Counted from the first letter of the stretch, positions 51,827 through 60,882 are shown. The stretch is 64,000 nt of DNA from Chryseosolibacter sp964532595 (GCA_964532595.1 CAZHIQ010000005.1:62001-126000); one strand, 5' to 3'. Numbers and translations are program-made. Notes: generated by a model from the sequence alone, not told the origin.

Positions 51827-52578
51827 TAATTAACCGGATTCAGTTGTTCACTTGTTTTTCCGAACCTTCTTTCTCGCTGCTGGTAGGAGCAAATCGCCTC
51901 ATACAAGTCTTCCTTCCTGAAGTCGGGCCAGAGTGTCGGCGTAATATAGAGCTCAGTATAGGCAATCTGCCACAGCAGGAAGTTGCTTATGCGAAGTTCA
52001 CCGCTGGTACGAATTAACAGTTCAGGGTCGGGAATTCCCGCTGTATTCAGATAACCAGCGAATTTGGCCTCGCTAATGTCTTCGGCTTTCAGTTGCCCTG
52101 ATTGCGCCTCGGCGACCATCTTCCTGACCGCCTCGAGAATCTCCCAACGGCCGCTGTAACTCAGCGCAAGCAGCAGCGTGAGGCCGCTGTTTTCCCTTGT
52201 CTGGTCAATCGCCCATTGCAGATTTTTCTGACAATTGGCGGGCAAGTGGGATGTGTCGCCGATCGTCATCAGCTTAACCTGATTCTCCATCAGCGTCCCA
52301 ATTTCCTGCTTAATTGTGTTTACCAGCAGCTCCATCAGGCCGTCGACTTCTTCTTTCGGCCGCGACCAGTTTTCAGTGGAAAACGCATAAAGCGTAAGAT
52401 ATTTTACCCCGAGTTCGGCACAGCATTCCGTTACGTCGCGTACCGCTTGAACAGCATTGCGGTGTCCAAAAATGCGACGGGCTCCCTTCTTCTTCGCCCA
52501 CCGGCCGTTGCCGTCCATGATCACGGCAATATGCTTAGGCAGGTTGTTGAAGTCGATATTGTCTTTGAATGATCCCAC
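51826..52578 (-). CDS. uppS: Isoprenyl transferase, undecaprenyl diphosphate synthase
   Basis: UppS adds isopentenyl units in cis to farnesyl diphosphate, giving the carrier lipid for peptidoglycan and O-antigen. The 250-residue product opens HIAVIMDGNGRWAKKKG, where the aspartate-glycine-asparagine-arginine region binds diphosphate and Mg. Further motifs: YLTLYAFSTENWSRP, LLLALSYSGRWEI and DPELLIRTSGELRISNFLLWQ (the R-T-S-G-E-x-R-x-S-N-F signature). It overlaps bamA by one base. Its pairing with bamA is conserved in Bacteroidota. Confidence 0.96.
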   Translation of the reverse strand: MGSFKDNIDFNNLPKHIAVIMDGNGRWAKKKGARRIFGHRNAVQAVRDVTECCAELGVKYLTLYAFSTENWSRPKEEVDGLMELLVNTIKQEIGTLMENQVKLMTIGDTSHLPANCQKNLQWAIDQTRENSGLTLLLALSYSGRWEILEAVRKMVAEAQSGQLKAEDISEAKFAGYLNTAGIPDPELLIRTSGELRISNFLLWQIAYTELYITPTLWPDFRKEDLYEAICSYQQRERRFGKTSEQLNPVN

Positions 52579-52662
52579 GGGGTCGCAAAATTAGGGTAAA
52601 AAAGGCAAAGGTAATTTGTTAAACAACAGATACCTTACTCATAGATGCAAAAAGTTTGGGCT

Positions 52663-53337
52663 CTAGTATGGACTGCGCGGGCAGGGAATCTCATAAAAAG
52701 TACGGGTGATGCTCAATCCGACAAAGTAGTAGACGTCCGAATCATGCGGATTGCCGTACTGATAGTTCTTTACCAGCTGGTTGCTGCCTACAGAGACGTT
52801 ATCCAGGTAGTCAAAGAAGGTTTTGCGGGCACCGGCTTCCAGCGAAACATACCATTTTGGGTTGATTACATACTTCATTCCAAGGCCAAAAGGTATGGCT
52901 ACCTGCACATTGCTGTATGCCTCCGGTTTATTCTGTTCGCCAGAAATGCTAAAGAGAGCCAGGCCCCCAAAAAGATAGGGGGTAAACCGAAGCATCCGGC
53001 GGTCGTCGCGCCAGTTCATGAAATGGTACTCGGCAGTCAACGCCGCTTCAAGAAGAAAGAGGCTGAAGGAAGCGTCGCGCTGCTCCGCAAAAGCGTCAAT
53101 CGGACGCCGGTCGCTTGCTGCAATGTTCCCTGCGGTCACGCCGGTCCGAATACTGGCCACTTTGCTCAGATTGGCGCGGTAGAAAACGGTGGCCGCTGGC
53201 CTCGAATTCCGCAGATCGTACGTCCGGGCGAGATCGCCTGTATAGTTGAAGGTTCCCAGACCAAATCCCACTTCTGATCGTTGTGCTGCAAGCGGAAGCG
53301 AAAGGAGTATTAAGCCTACAAGGCACGGGAGTCTCAT
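52663..53337 (-). CDS. Outer-membrane beta-barrel protein, DUF6089-like
   Basis: I start at the ATG at 53335-53337 (MRLPCLVGLILLSLPLAAQ), which gives a signal peptide and 224 residues; the longer frame overlaps the next gene. The mature part reads as alternating amphipathic strands (EVGFGLGTFNYTGDLARTYD, AEYHFMNWRD, FTPYLFGGLALFSI, FGLGMKYVINPKWYVSLEAG, DSDVYYFVGLSITRTF), a small 8-strand barrel. DUF6089 proteins of this phylum occur beside nadK/uppS/bamA but no function is known. It probably sits in the outer membrane, and may be a BamA client. Confidence 0.78.
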   Translation of the reverse strand: MRLPCLVGLILLSLPLAAQRSEVGFGLGTFNYTGDLARTYDLRNSRPAATVFYRANLSKVASIRTGVTAGNIAASDRRPIDAFAEQRDASFSLFLLEAALTAEYHFMNWRDDRRMLRFTPYLFGGLALFSISGEQNKPEAYSNVQVAIPFGLGMKYVINPKWYVSLEAGARKTFFDYLDNVSVGSNQLVKNYQYGNPHDSDVYYFVGLSITRTFYEIPCPRSPY

Positions 53338-53381
53338 GTAACGGGTAGTAAAAAATCTTAAGTTGTGACCGTATAATATCG

Positions 53382-53834
53382 TTATGTCTGGCTGATCCCC
53401 GGTTGTTTGACGAATTCTCCGGCCCACAGCCTGTTATTAAGTCCATAAGTAACGGTAACCGTATATCGCGGAACATCTACGCCCAGCGCGTTACCCCGAT
53501 CGGACAAAGCTCTTGCCAACTCCGAGTCGGGAGCGCCAGGATCGGCGTAACTGCGGCTAACATCGTCGATATAGACGGCAAATAAATACCGGAAAGCTCT
53601 TTCAGCAGAGGCGTTGACCGAATCACTTAACTTGAAACGAACTCCTGCTCCGAATGGTATAGCAGTCTGAATTAAATTATGAGGCGTGATTCCCCGGCAG
53701 GGCATGAGTCGCTTGTTGGTCTTGCGAGTTACGCCGCCGTACAAAGACACCGTGCCGAGGCATAGGATGAAAAGAAAAAAACCGAAGAAGGCTCTTTTCA
53801 CAATACGTGGGGTACTCAAAAAAATCTCAACCAA
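53382..53834 (-). pseudogene. N-terminally truncated remnant of a DUF6089-like barrel protein
   Basis: The 150-residue frame ends with strands like those of the neighbouring barrel: IQTAIPFGAGVRFKLSDSVN, RAFRYLFAVYIDDVSRSYAD and PRYTVTVTYGLNN. The first 60 residues do not resemble the family; instead a short hydrophobic stretch (AFFGFFLFILCLGTVSLYGG) is joined abruptly. There is no room upstream for the missing half, because nadK begins 13 bp further. A deletion that fused a signal-like start to the last strands is the simplest explanation. It might still be translated, as no stop interrupts the frame. Confidence 0.5.
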
Positions 53835-53846
53835 AAATACGCAGAT

Positions 53847-54722
53847 TTAATTACGAATATCCAGTCCCCACATCAGCTTCTGCCGAAGGGTTTTGAAATA
53901 ATGCTGGCCTTCCAGTTGAACGAGGTTGACATGAAATCCCGCCTTTCGCACCGTGAGTCTAACCCTGTTATCCACGGTGGCCACACGTGAGTCGAGGGTT
54001 ACCAGAAACTTCCGACTGCGCCCTTCTACCTGGAAAGAAATCTCGGAGGTGTCGGCAACGATGATGGGTCGTACGGTGAGATTGTGAGGGCTCACCGGCG
54101 TGAGCACAAAGTTTCCTGAACGCGGTGAGATGAGGGGGCCACCACAACTCAGCGAGTATCCGGTGGAACCGGTAGGCGTTGAGACAATGACGCCATCGGC
54201 CCAGTAAGAATTTAAGAACTCTCCATCAACAAATGTGTGAATGGTGATCATCGCCGATGAATCTTTCTTGACGACCGTACAGTCATTCAAAGCAAAGTTG
54301 AGATTGCCAAATATCTGTGGATCGGAATCGAGCTGAAGCAAACTTCTGCGGTCGAGCCGGAACGACTTCGTCATCACCTGCTCAAGGGCAGCCTCTGTTT
54401 CGTCGCGGCTGATGGTAGCAAGGAACCCAAGACGTCCTGTATTGATACCGAGTACCGGAATCTCCGTACTTCCGATGTGAGTGACCGACTCAAGTAATGT
54501 TCCGTCTCCTCCAATACTGATTAACAGATCGAGTGACGCGAGTGTGTCGCCGGGGTCATAGGTATGCCAGCGGAATTCCTTGAAGATCGATTGCTTGAGG
54601 AATCCGGAGAACTTTGATGAAACATACAGATCGGCGCCGTGATGCCGGAGCACTTCAAAAATGCGATGGATAAAGGAGGCTGACTGGCGTGGAAATTCCT
54701 TGCCATGGACACCGATTTTCAT
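53847..54722 (-). CDS. nadK: NAD kinase
   Basis: NadK phosphorylates NAD to NADP with ATP or polyphosphate. The 291-residue protein has the family signature G71-G-D-G-T75 in LLISIGGDGTLLESV and the aspartate there is catalytic. The later NDCTVVK segment and SYWADGVIVSTPTGSTGYSL with the GSTAYSL-type motif are both present. It is in the run downstream of a CBS protein (75 bp gap) and upstream of barrel genes; the cbs-nadK order is typical for Bacteroidota. Confidence 0.96.
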   Translation of the reverse strand: MKIGVHGKEFPRQSASFIHRIFEVLRHHGADLYVSSKFSGFLKQSIFKEFRWHTYDPGDTLASLDLLISIGGDGTLLESVTHIGSTEIPVLGINTGRLGFLATISRDETEAALEQVMTKSFRLDRRSLLQLDSDPQIFGNLNFALNDCTVVKKDSSAMITIHTFVDGEFLNSYWADGVIVSTPTGSTGYSLSCGGPLISPRSGNFVLTPVSPHNLTVRPIIVADTSEISFQVEGRSRKFLVTLDSRVATVDNRVRLTVRKAGFHVNLVQLEGQHYFKTLRQKLMWGLDIRN

Positions 54723-54797
54723 CTACCAACCTGGGTTTGGAGAACAATAACCAAACATTAAAGATAAGCAGGGAATTGGAAGGCGGAAAATGACCTG

Positions 54798-55463
54798 TCA
54801 AATATCGAGGAACCGCAGAAGCATGTCAATGCGTTCCTTTTCGTTTTCAATGGGCCGCGATTCCTGGTAGCGGCCGATCACTTTGTAACGGAAACGTTCC
54901 AATGTCGCGACCGTACGTGAAATGTCGGACTGGTTAATCTTGAGCGTCAGACGAATCTTTCCCGGATCCAGGGGATCTTCCTTGATGATGCTGCTGAGAA
55001 TCTTTGCGTGGTTCTCTTCTACAAGGCGACTGATTTCCGCCAGGGAATAGTCGGCAAAGTTCATCGAGAGGACGAGGATGGACCCCGGCATTTGTACAGC
55101 CGCTGTCTGGGCGAAGGAGGTAAGGGTGTCCTGAACGGTGATGACTCCGCAGTATTGTTGGTCCTCATTAAGCACTGCCACCATCTGAAGTTTGCTGTCA
55201 GTGGCCACTTTCAGGATATCATAAAAGTGAGTATCCAGATGAACGTAGCTGGTCTGGCCCACCAGGGTAAAGTCACCGACCTGCTTGTCGATATCGTTAG
55301 TCTCCAGAATTATTTCTTCGGAGATGAAGCCGAGAAGAAGGCCGTCCTCGACTACAGGAAGATGGTTGCACCGGAATTCTTCCATCCATACGATCGCCTT
55401 GTGGGCATCGTCTGATCCTTTCAGGGGAGGGATCATGTGGTTTATCAAATCCTCGGCGATCAT
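54798..55463 (-). CDS. CBS-domain protein with ACT-like C-terminus
   Basis: The 221-residue protein has a pair of CBS motifs (NHLPVVEDGLLLGFISEEII and QMVAVLNEDQQYCGVITVQD) forming one Bateman module that usually binds adenine nucleotides. The last 90 residues (LVLSMNFADYSLAEISRLVE, RLTLKINQSDISRTVATLER) look like ACT domain strands and helices. It is cytoplasmic. Its stop is 75 bp before nadK and the start lies 11 bp after the alpha/beta hydrolase stop. A regulatory role in NAD or cell-wall metabolism can be guessed from the context, nothing more. Confidence 0.85.
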   Translation of the reverse strand: MIAEDLINHMIPPLKGSDDAHKAIVWMEEFRCNHLPVVEDGLLLGFISEEIILETNDIDKQVGDFTLVGQTSYVHLDTHFYDILKVATDSKLQMVAVLNEDQQYCGVITVQDTLTSFAQTAAVQMPGSILVLSMNFADYSLAEISRLVEENHAKILSSIIKEDPLDPGKIRLTLKINQSDISRTVATLERFRYKVIGRYQESRPIENEKERIDMLLRFLDI

Positions 55464-55474
55464 AAGACCTTAGT

Positions 55475-56251
55475 TTACCCGCTGGCGGCCGGTGCCAAAT
55501 CTTCTTCCAGGAAGTCTTCGACCAACTGGTTGAATTTGTCAGGATGTTCCATCATCGGGGCATGACAACACTTGTCTATAAATTTTAATTCCGAGTTAGG
55601 GAGCAGACGGTTGAATTCATGCGCCACTATCGGTGGAGTAATTGTATCGTTTAATCCCCAAATCAGCAAGGTTGGTGCCGTAATATTTGGTATCTGCTCC
55701 GCCATATTATGACGTTGTGCTGATTTGGCAATGGCCACGATACGCATGCACTTCGGAATACTCTTGGTTGTCTCGAAGACTTCATCTACCAGTTCCTTGG
55801 TGGCTACGGACGGGTCGTAGAAGGTGTACGCGACCCGTTCACGGATGTACTCGTAATTCCCGCGTTTGGGATACGACCCACCCATTGAATCTTCAAACAA
55901 CCCGGAGCTCCCGGTCAGCACCAGTTTTCTGACCTTGTCTTTATTGCGCAGGGTATACATCAGGGCTACATGCCCCCCCAAGCTGTTTCCCATAATGATG
56001 AGGTCATCCAGCCCTTTAAAGGCTACGAATTCCTCAAGGAATTTCTCCAGGCCTTCAAGGCCGGCCTCCCGGATCGGCATCTCGTAAATGGGAAGCATGG
56101 GAATTACGACACGGAACTTTCCGGAGAACCGGTTCACGACGCCTTCCCAGTTGCTCAGTGCCCCGAATAAACCATGAAGTAGAAGGAGAACGCGACCCTG
56201 ACCCTCATCTACAAACTTAAACTTGTCTTCCTCTCTAACCTTGACAGGCAT
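55475..56251 (-). CDS. Alpha/beta hydrolase
   Basis: This 258-residue protein has the alpha/beta hydrolase fold. The nucleophile elbow is GNSLGG with S90 (MGNSLGGHVALMYT), the oxyanion region LLHGLFGALSNW precedes it, and the histidine is in CCHAPMMEHPDKF. The acid residue should be the aspartate in LLIWGLNDTITPP. Substrate is unknown; the size and lid region suggest an esterase or C-C hydrolase. It is the first gene of a run (CBS, nadK, barrels, uppS, bamA) and is cytoplasmic. Confidence 0.88.
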   Translation of the reverse strand: MPVKVREEDKFKFVDEGQGRVLLLLHGLFGALSNWEGVVNRFSGKFRVVIPMLPIYEMPIREAGLEGLEKFLEEFVAFKGLDDLIIMGNSLGGHVALMYTLRNKDKVRKLVLTGSSGLFEDSMGGSYPKRGNYEYIRERVAYTFYDPSVATKELVDEVFETTKSIPKCMRIVAIAKSAQRHNMAEQIPNITAPTLLIWGLNDTITPPIVAHEFNRLLPNSELKFIDKCCHAPMMEHPDKFNQLVEDFLEEDLAPAASG

Positions 56252-56321
56252 GTAACTACTTTTAATCGCGATAAGTACGGCAAAAATAAATCACCATAAA
56301 AATATTATATCGTCCGGAACG

Positions 56322-56822
56322 TTACGTAAACACATCGTTGAAAAACGGGACATAATCACCGATCCACGATGCGACTAAAGGGGCAAACGCTTCAACATAC
56401 GGGAGCAACCACGACTCCTCCGCCCAGCTCTCAGGCAACCGGATTTCAAACAACTGCATGATCCACAGCACTACACTGAGCAGAAAGGCGGCCTTGAGTA
56501 TTCCGAGAATACTTCCGGCGGCCTGGTCGATGCTGCCCAGAAAAGTGCGATCGATCGAAATCTTGATGATTTTGCCCAACAACGTTACGCCAATGAGAAT
56601 GGCGATGAACACAAAGGCAAAGGCTACGTAAGGAAGAATGCTCTCATTGATCTCGAACTGCGATGACAGCCAGACCATGGCGGTACCCAGCAACTTGAAG
56701 GCTCCGATGATCCCCAGAACCAGCGCGGCGAGGGAAAAAAGAGCCATAAGAAACCCCTGCCGGTATCCTGATACGGCTCCGACCACGAAAATTACCAGCA
56801 GCGCAATGTCGGCCGAACTCAA
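56322..56822 (-). CDS. CvpA-family membrane protein
   Basis: The 166-residue protein has four hydrophobic helices (IALLVIFVVGAVSGYRQGFL, FSLAALVLGIIGAFKLLG, YVAFAFVFIAILIGVTLLG, AAFLLSVVLWIMQLF) and the CvpA core G-x-x-x-G-F/Q in VSGYRQGFL. CvpA is linked to colicin V production and envelope stress tolerance in E. coli. The start is a TTG at 56820-56822, overlapping the yqeY stop as TTGA; no ATG is available in the frame before the first helix. It follows yqeY in one transcript. Confidence 0.85.
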   Translation of the reverse strand: MSSADIALLVIFVVGAVSGYRQGFLMALFSLAALVLGIIGAFKLLGTAMVWLSSQFEINESILPYVAFAFVFIAILIGVTLLGKIIKISIDRTFLGSIDQAAGSILGILKAAFLLSVVLWIMQLFEIRLPESWAEESWLLPYVEAFAPLVASWIGDYVPFFNDVFT

Positions 56823-57271
56823 GGGGTTAGCAATTTCTTGACGAGAGCCGAGATGGTTTTTCCATCGGCCTGCCCCGCCAACTTCTTGGTGATCACCCCC
56901 ATAACCCGCCCCATATCCTGCGGGCCCTGAGCACCGACTTCGGCGATTACCGCACGTACAACTTCTTCGATCTCCTGCTCGCTCAATTGCTTGGGCAGGT
57001 AGCGTTCAATCACTTCCAGCTGAAGCAGCTCGCGTTCGGCCAGGTCTTCGCGGCCCTGTTGTTTGAATATTTCCGCCGACTCCCTGCGTTGCTTGGCTCC
57101 CTTCATCAGAAGCCGGGTTTCAGCCTCAGTATTTAGTTCAGCGGGGCCTCCTTTCTCTGTTTCGGCAAGCAGGATCAGCGATTTGATGCTTCGCAGCGCT
57201 TCAAGCTCTTCTTTGTTCCGGGCCATCATCGCCTTCTTAATATCGGCATCAATCTGCTCCTTGAGGCTCAT
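56819..57271 (-). CDS. yqeY: GatB/YqeY-domain protein
   Basis: I use the ATG at 57269-57271 (MSLKEQIDADIKKAMMARN), giving 150 residues; the longer frame crosses into pdxJ territory and adds an unlikely segment. The YqeY domain is complete: EELEALRSIKSLILLAETEK, ELLQLEVIERYLPKQLSEQE, GPQDMGRVMGVITKKLAGQ and ADGKTISALVKKLL. It resembles the tail of GatB, which helps amidate tRNA, and stand-alone YqeY proteins have no firm role. It overlaps cvpA by 4 bp (TTGA) and diverges from pdxJ with 67 bp between starts. Confidence 0.92.
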   Translation of the reverse strand: MSLKEQIDADIKKAMMARNKEELEALRSIKSLILLAETEKGGPAELNTEAETRLLMKGAKQRRESAEIFKQQGREDLAERELLQLEVIERYLPKQLSEQEIEEVVRAVIAEVGAQGPQDMGRVMGVITKKLAGQADGKTISALVKKLLTP

Positions 57272-57338
57272 GTTTTTTGTGATTCGGTTTTTTCGAACAA
57301 AATTTGCTTCGTTTGGGTTATTTGCAAAAATTTTACCC

Positions 57339-58052
57339 GTGACAAGACTTAGCGTCAATATTAATAAAATCGCCACACTCCGAAACGCGAGAGGGGGAAA
57401 TAATCCCGACGTGGTGAAAACCGCCATCGATTGTGAACGCTTTGGCGCGCAAGGCATAACCGTACATCCGCGTCCGGACGAAAGACATATCCGCTATCAG
57501 GATGTCATCGACCTCAAAGGAGTGGTAAAAACGGAGTTCAACATCGAAGGATATCCGGATGACCGTTACCTGAAAATCATCCGCGAAACCCTCCCGGCAC
57601 AAGCGACCCTGGTGCCCGACGCGCCCGATGCCCTGACTTCCAACGCGGGATGGGATACCCTGAATCATTCGGGACTGCTGAAGGAGGTTGTTTCGGAAAT
57701 ACGCGCGCTTGGTGTGCGGGTATCGATCTTCGTGGATCCGGCGCCCCGCATGGTTGAAGGTGCGGCAGAAATCGGCGCTGACCGCGTAGAATTATACACT
57801 GAACCCTACGCCCGAGAGTTTCTCGTGTCGCCCGAAGTAGCGATCAAACCTTATATCGAGAGCGCAAAGGTGGCGCGGGAACTGGGTCTGGGCGTCAACG
57901 CGGGTCATGACCTGGACCTTAACAATTTGCGGTTCCTCCACCAGCACATCCCCCACCTCGATGAGGTTTCCATTGGCCACGCTCTTATTTGCGACGCCCT
58001 CTATCTCGGACTCGAAAACACCATTCAACGCTACCTGGCGCAACTGCAGTAG
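57339..58052 (+). CDS. pdxJ: Pyridoxine 5'-phosphate synthase
   Basis: PdxJ condenses 3-amino-2-oxopropyl phosphate with 1-deoxy-D-xylulose 5-phosphate to make pyridoxine 5'-phosphate. The start GTG at 57339 (MTRLSVNINKIATLRNARGG) gives 237 residues; earlier in-frame codons lie inside the divergent yqeY gene. The TIM-barrel motifs GITVHPRPDERHI, EFNIEGYPDD, VSIFVDPAPRMV, GVNAGHDLDLNNL and VSIGHALICDAL are all present. It is first in a plus-strand run, but the next gene starts 68 bp after its stop and is unrelated. Confidence 0.95.
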   Translation: MTRLSVNINKIATLRNARGGNNPDVVKTAIDCERFGAQGITVHPRPDERHIRYQDVIDLKGVVKTEFNIEGYPDDRYLKIIRETLPAQATLVPDAPDALTSNAGWDTLNHSGLLKEVVSEIRALGVRVSIFVDPAPRMVEGAAEIGADRVELYTEPYAREFLVSPEVAIKPYIESAKVARELGLGVNAGHDLDLNNLRFLHQHIPHLDEVSIGHALICDALYLGLENTIQRYLAQLQ

Positions 58053-58120
58053 AACCTTGCTTGGTTTTCTGCAACCGATCTGGGAGCGTTAATTTTTACT
58101 ATCAATATGAAACGCGACGC

Positions 58121-58783
58121 ATGAATCTCAGGCAACGATTTACGGAAGAAGATCTTGGCAGAATCAGAGCCGCGGTAAAGGAAGCCGAGGATAAGATATC
58201 GGGGGAGATTGTTCCTTTCTTTGTTGAACGCAGCGGCGTATATACCATCGCTCATTACAAAGCGAGCCTGATTGCCGGAACCTTCTTTTTTGTCGCGATG
58301 ATCTTCCTTGACCGCTATTGGATCGAGGACGCAACCCACACTCTATACTACGACCCGCTTTTCATATTTTTTGTTGTGATAGCAGGGGCGGGTCTCGGCG
58401 CACTCCTTTCCTACTTTTTCGACCCCGTCAGACGATGGTTGATACCGCGCGACTATCAGGACGCCTGTTGCCGCCAGGCGGCAGAGAACGCTTTTCTCGA
58501 AGAGGAGGTTTTTAGTACACGTCAGCGCACTGGAATTTTAATCTTCGTCAGCTTTTTTGAGCATGAGGTTGTGGTGATGGCCGACAAGGGGATTAGTAGC
58601 GTGGTCGATCAGCATGAATGGGATGAGGTTGTCAATATTCTGATATCGCGAATCCGCCAGGGAAAACTTGTGGAAGGAATAGTGGAAGGGATAAAGAAGT
58701 GTGGCGAGATTTTGTTTGAAAAAGGGTTCGTCAAGACCCCTGACGACGTGAATGAACTTGGAGATGATCTGCGAATAAACTGA
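58121..58783 (+). CDS. TPM-domain membrane protein
   Basis: From the ATG at 58121 (MNLRQRFTEEDLGRI) the 220-residue protein has two transmembrane helices after the first 50 residues (LIAGTFFFVAMIFLDRYW and FIFFVVIAGAGLGALLSYFF) and a TPM/TLP18.3-type fold before and after them (EDKISGEIVPFFVER; GILIFVSFFEHEVVVMADKG; IVEGIKKCGEILFEKGF). TPM proteins are structurally acid-phosphatase-like. It lies 5 bp upstream of a second, different TPM gene. The longer upstream frame runs into pdxJ and is rejected. Confidence 0.85.
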   Translation: MNLRQRFTEEDLGRIRAAVKEAEDKISGEIVPFFVERSGVYTIAHYKASLIAGTFFFVAMIFLDRYWIEDATHTLYYDPLFIFFVVIAGAGLGALLSYFFDPVRRWLIPRDYQDACCRQAAENAFLEEEVFSTRQRTGILIFVSFFEHEVVVMADKGISSVVDQHEWDEVVNILISRIRQGKLVEGIVEGIKKCGEILFEKGFVKTPDDVNELGDDLRIN

Positions 58784-58788
58784 CGGTA

Positions 58789-59538
58789 ATGAAAAGGTAC
58801 GCAGTTCTCTTTCTCATCGCCGCACCTTTCTGGACTTTCGCTCAGAAAAATATACCGGAATTGTGGGGTACGCGTGTTCATGACCAGGCGAAAGTTCTCG
58901 ACCCGGCGTTTGTGCAGAGGCTTGATCATCAGTTGAAGCTATACGAAGATTCTACGTCTAACCAGATCGTTGTGCTTGTTGTGAAATCACTTGAGGGCAT
59001 CCCGATCGAGGACTTTTCCCATCAGGTGGCCGAAAGATCAAAGATAGGTCAGGCCAACAAGGACAATGGCGTATTGCTGTTGCTGTCAATGGGAGATCGC
59101 CGGGTGAGGATTGAGGTCGGCGAAGGGCTTGAGGGTGCACTTCCCGACGTGGTTTGCAGTCAGATTATTCGCAATGAATTCGCTCCGCGATTTCGACAGC
59201 GACAATATGAGGCAGGGATACAGGCCTCCGTGATGGCGATTACGCAGGCTATAGGCGGGGAGTATGTAGCCGATGCGCCGAAGGTGCGGGATGATCGGAA
59301 AGGCGGGTCGTTGTGGGGAACTATCATCGTCCTCATTATTATCATCTTAATCAGTCGAATGTCGAACGGAGGGGGCAGAAATCGGGGTCGCGGTTGGAGT
59401 TCGGGGCGCGGTTGGTACATGGGAGGTTTCGGAGGTGGCTTCGGCAGTGGTGGATTTGGCGGGGGAGGCGGTTTCGGCGGTGGCTTCAGAGGAGGAGGAG
59501 GCGGATTCAGCGGTGGAGGAGCCAGCGGCTCGTGGTAA
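58789..59538 (+). CDS. TPM-domain protein with signal peptide, membrane anchor and glycine-rich tail (YgcG type)
   Basis: The 249-residue protein has a signal peptide (VLFLIAAPFWTFAQK), then a TPM domain (RVHDQAKVLDPAFVQRLDHQ, QIVVLVVKSLEGIPIEDFSH, LLLSMGDRRVRIEVGEGLEG). A helix (WGTIIVLIIIILISRM) follows, and the last 50 residues are glycine/phenylalanine/serine-rich (GGFGGGFGSGGFGGG pattern). This is the YgcG/LemA-associated form found in many bacteria; the LemA gene usually next to it is not in the window. It may act on envelope stability. The gly-rich tail is probably flexible. Confidence 0.88.
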   Translation: MKRYAVLFLIAAPFWTFAQKNIPELWGTRVHDQAKVLDPAFVQRLDHQLKLYEDSTSNQIVVLVVKSLEGIPIEDFSHQVAERSKIGQANKDNGVLLLLSMGDRRVRIEVGEGLEGALPDVVCSQIIRNEFAPRFRQRQYEAGIQASVMAITQAIGGEYVADAPKVRDDRKGGSLWGTIIVLIIIILISRMSNGGGRNRGRGWSSGRGWYMGGFGGGFGSGGFGGGGGFGGGFRGGGGGFSGGGASGSW

Positions 59539-59613
59539 ATTCGGGCGTTTTTCTTTCGCTATTGGGATTTAGGTATTATCTCACCATTTTTGCGACTCTT
59601 TTAAAAACCGTTC

Positions 59614-60882
59614 ATGAAAAAGGATAAAGTAATCTTTGACCTTATCGAGAAGGAAAAGGCTCGCCAACAGAACGGGATTGAACTGATAGCCTCCGAAAAT
59701 TTTACCTCTACCCAGGTAATGAAAGCTATGGGAACGGTCCTGACCAACAAGTATGCGGAGGGTCTTCCTGGAAAGCGCTATTATGGTGGCTGTGAGGTAG
59801 TTGATGAAATCGAACAGCTGGCTATTGATCGCGCATGCGAACTCTTTGGCGCCGAATGGGCGAATGTACAGCCGCATTCAGGTGCTCAGGCCAACGCCGC
59901 GGTAATGCTGGCTTGTCTGAAGCCTGGCGACAAGATCCTCGGCTTCGACCTTTCCCATGGGGGTCATCTCACCCATGGTTCGCCGGTTAACTTCTCCGGA
60001 AAGCTTTACCAGCCGGTATTTTATGGCGTCGAGAAAGAAACGGGGACCATCGATTTCGACAAAGTGGTTGAAACAGCTCAACGCGAAAAACCCCGGATGA
60101 TCATCTGTGGAGCTTCTGCTTATAGCCGCGACTGGGACTACAAGAAACTTCGTGAAGCCGCTGACAGCGTTGGGGCCATATTACTGGCCGACATCGCCCA
60201 CCCGGCGGGACTTATTGCCCGCGGTCTGCTGAATGATCCGATGGAGTATTGCCATGTGGTCACAACCACTACGCACAAAACCCTTCGCGGTCCGCGCGGT
60301 GGAATGATCATGATCGGTAAGAACATTGATAACCCCTGGGGGCTAAAGACACCGAAAGGTGAGATCAGAAAGCTGAGCTCAATACTGGACTCGGGCGTTT
60401 TCCCCGGAACACAAGGGGGTCCGCTCGAACATGTAATCGCGGCCAAGGCTGTGGCTTTCTACGAAGCACTCAGCGACCAATACATGCACTACGTCATTCA
60501 GGTGGCGAAGAACGCTAAAGCGATGGCGGCCGCCTTTATCGAAAGAGGGTACGAGGTTATTTCGGGAGGTACTGACAACCACCTCATGCTCATTGACCTT
60601 CGCTCGAAGAAACTCACGGGTAAGCAGGCCGAGGAGGCTCTGATTGTGGCCGACATTACGATCAACAAGAACATGGTGCCCTTCGATACCCAGTCGCCTT
60701 TTGTCACTTCGGGAATGCGCATAGGCGCCCCCGCGATAACAACGCGCGGAATGGTCGAGAAGGACGTCGTAAAAGTTGTTGATCTGATCGACGAAGCCCT
60801 TCAAAAGCCGGAGGATACCAAGCACCTCAAAAGCGTCAAACGTAAAGTAAACCGTTTCATGCAAAAGTTTCCGCTGTATTAG
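59614..60882 (+). CDS. glyA: Serine hydroxymethyltransferase
   Basis: GlyA moves the serine hydroxymethyl group to tetrahydrofolate, giving glycine and one-carbon units. The 422-residue PLP enzyme has the lysine K222 in TTTTHKTLRGPRGG, the DIAHPAGLI region around 193-201 and SGAQANAAVMLA at 89-100. The start MKKDKVIFDLIEKEKARQ matches the family. It is preceded by 75 bp without a clear gene and followed by tatC 30 bp later. No glycine riboswitch was seen upstream. Confidence 0.97.
   Translation: MKKDKVIFDLIEKEKARQQNGIELIASENFTSTQVMKAMGTVLTNKYAEGLPGKRYYGGCEVVDEIEQLAIDRACELFGAEWANVQPHSGAQANAAVMLACLKPGDKILGFDLSHGGHLTHGSPVNFSGKLYQPVFYGVEKETGTIDFDKVVETAQREKPRMIICGASAYSRDWDYKKLREAADSVGAILLADIAHPAGLIARGLLNDPMEYCHVVTTTTHKTLRGPRGGMIMIGKNIDNPWGLKTPKGEIRKLSSILDSGVFPGTQGGPLEHVIAAKAVAFYEALSDQYMHYVIQVAKNAKAMAAAFIERGYEVISGGTDNHLMLIDLRSKKLTGKQAEEALIVADITINKNMVPFDTQSPFVTSGMRIGAPAITTRGMVEKDVVKVVDLIDEALQKPEDTKHLKSVKRKVNRFMQKFPLY

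Noticed and set aside
52579..52662. Possible tRNA in the gap before uppS
   Set aside because: No cloverleaf arms or T-loop sequence could be found; the same was true of every other gap.
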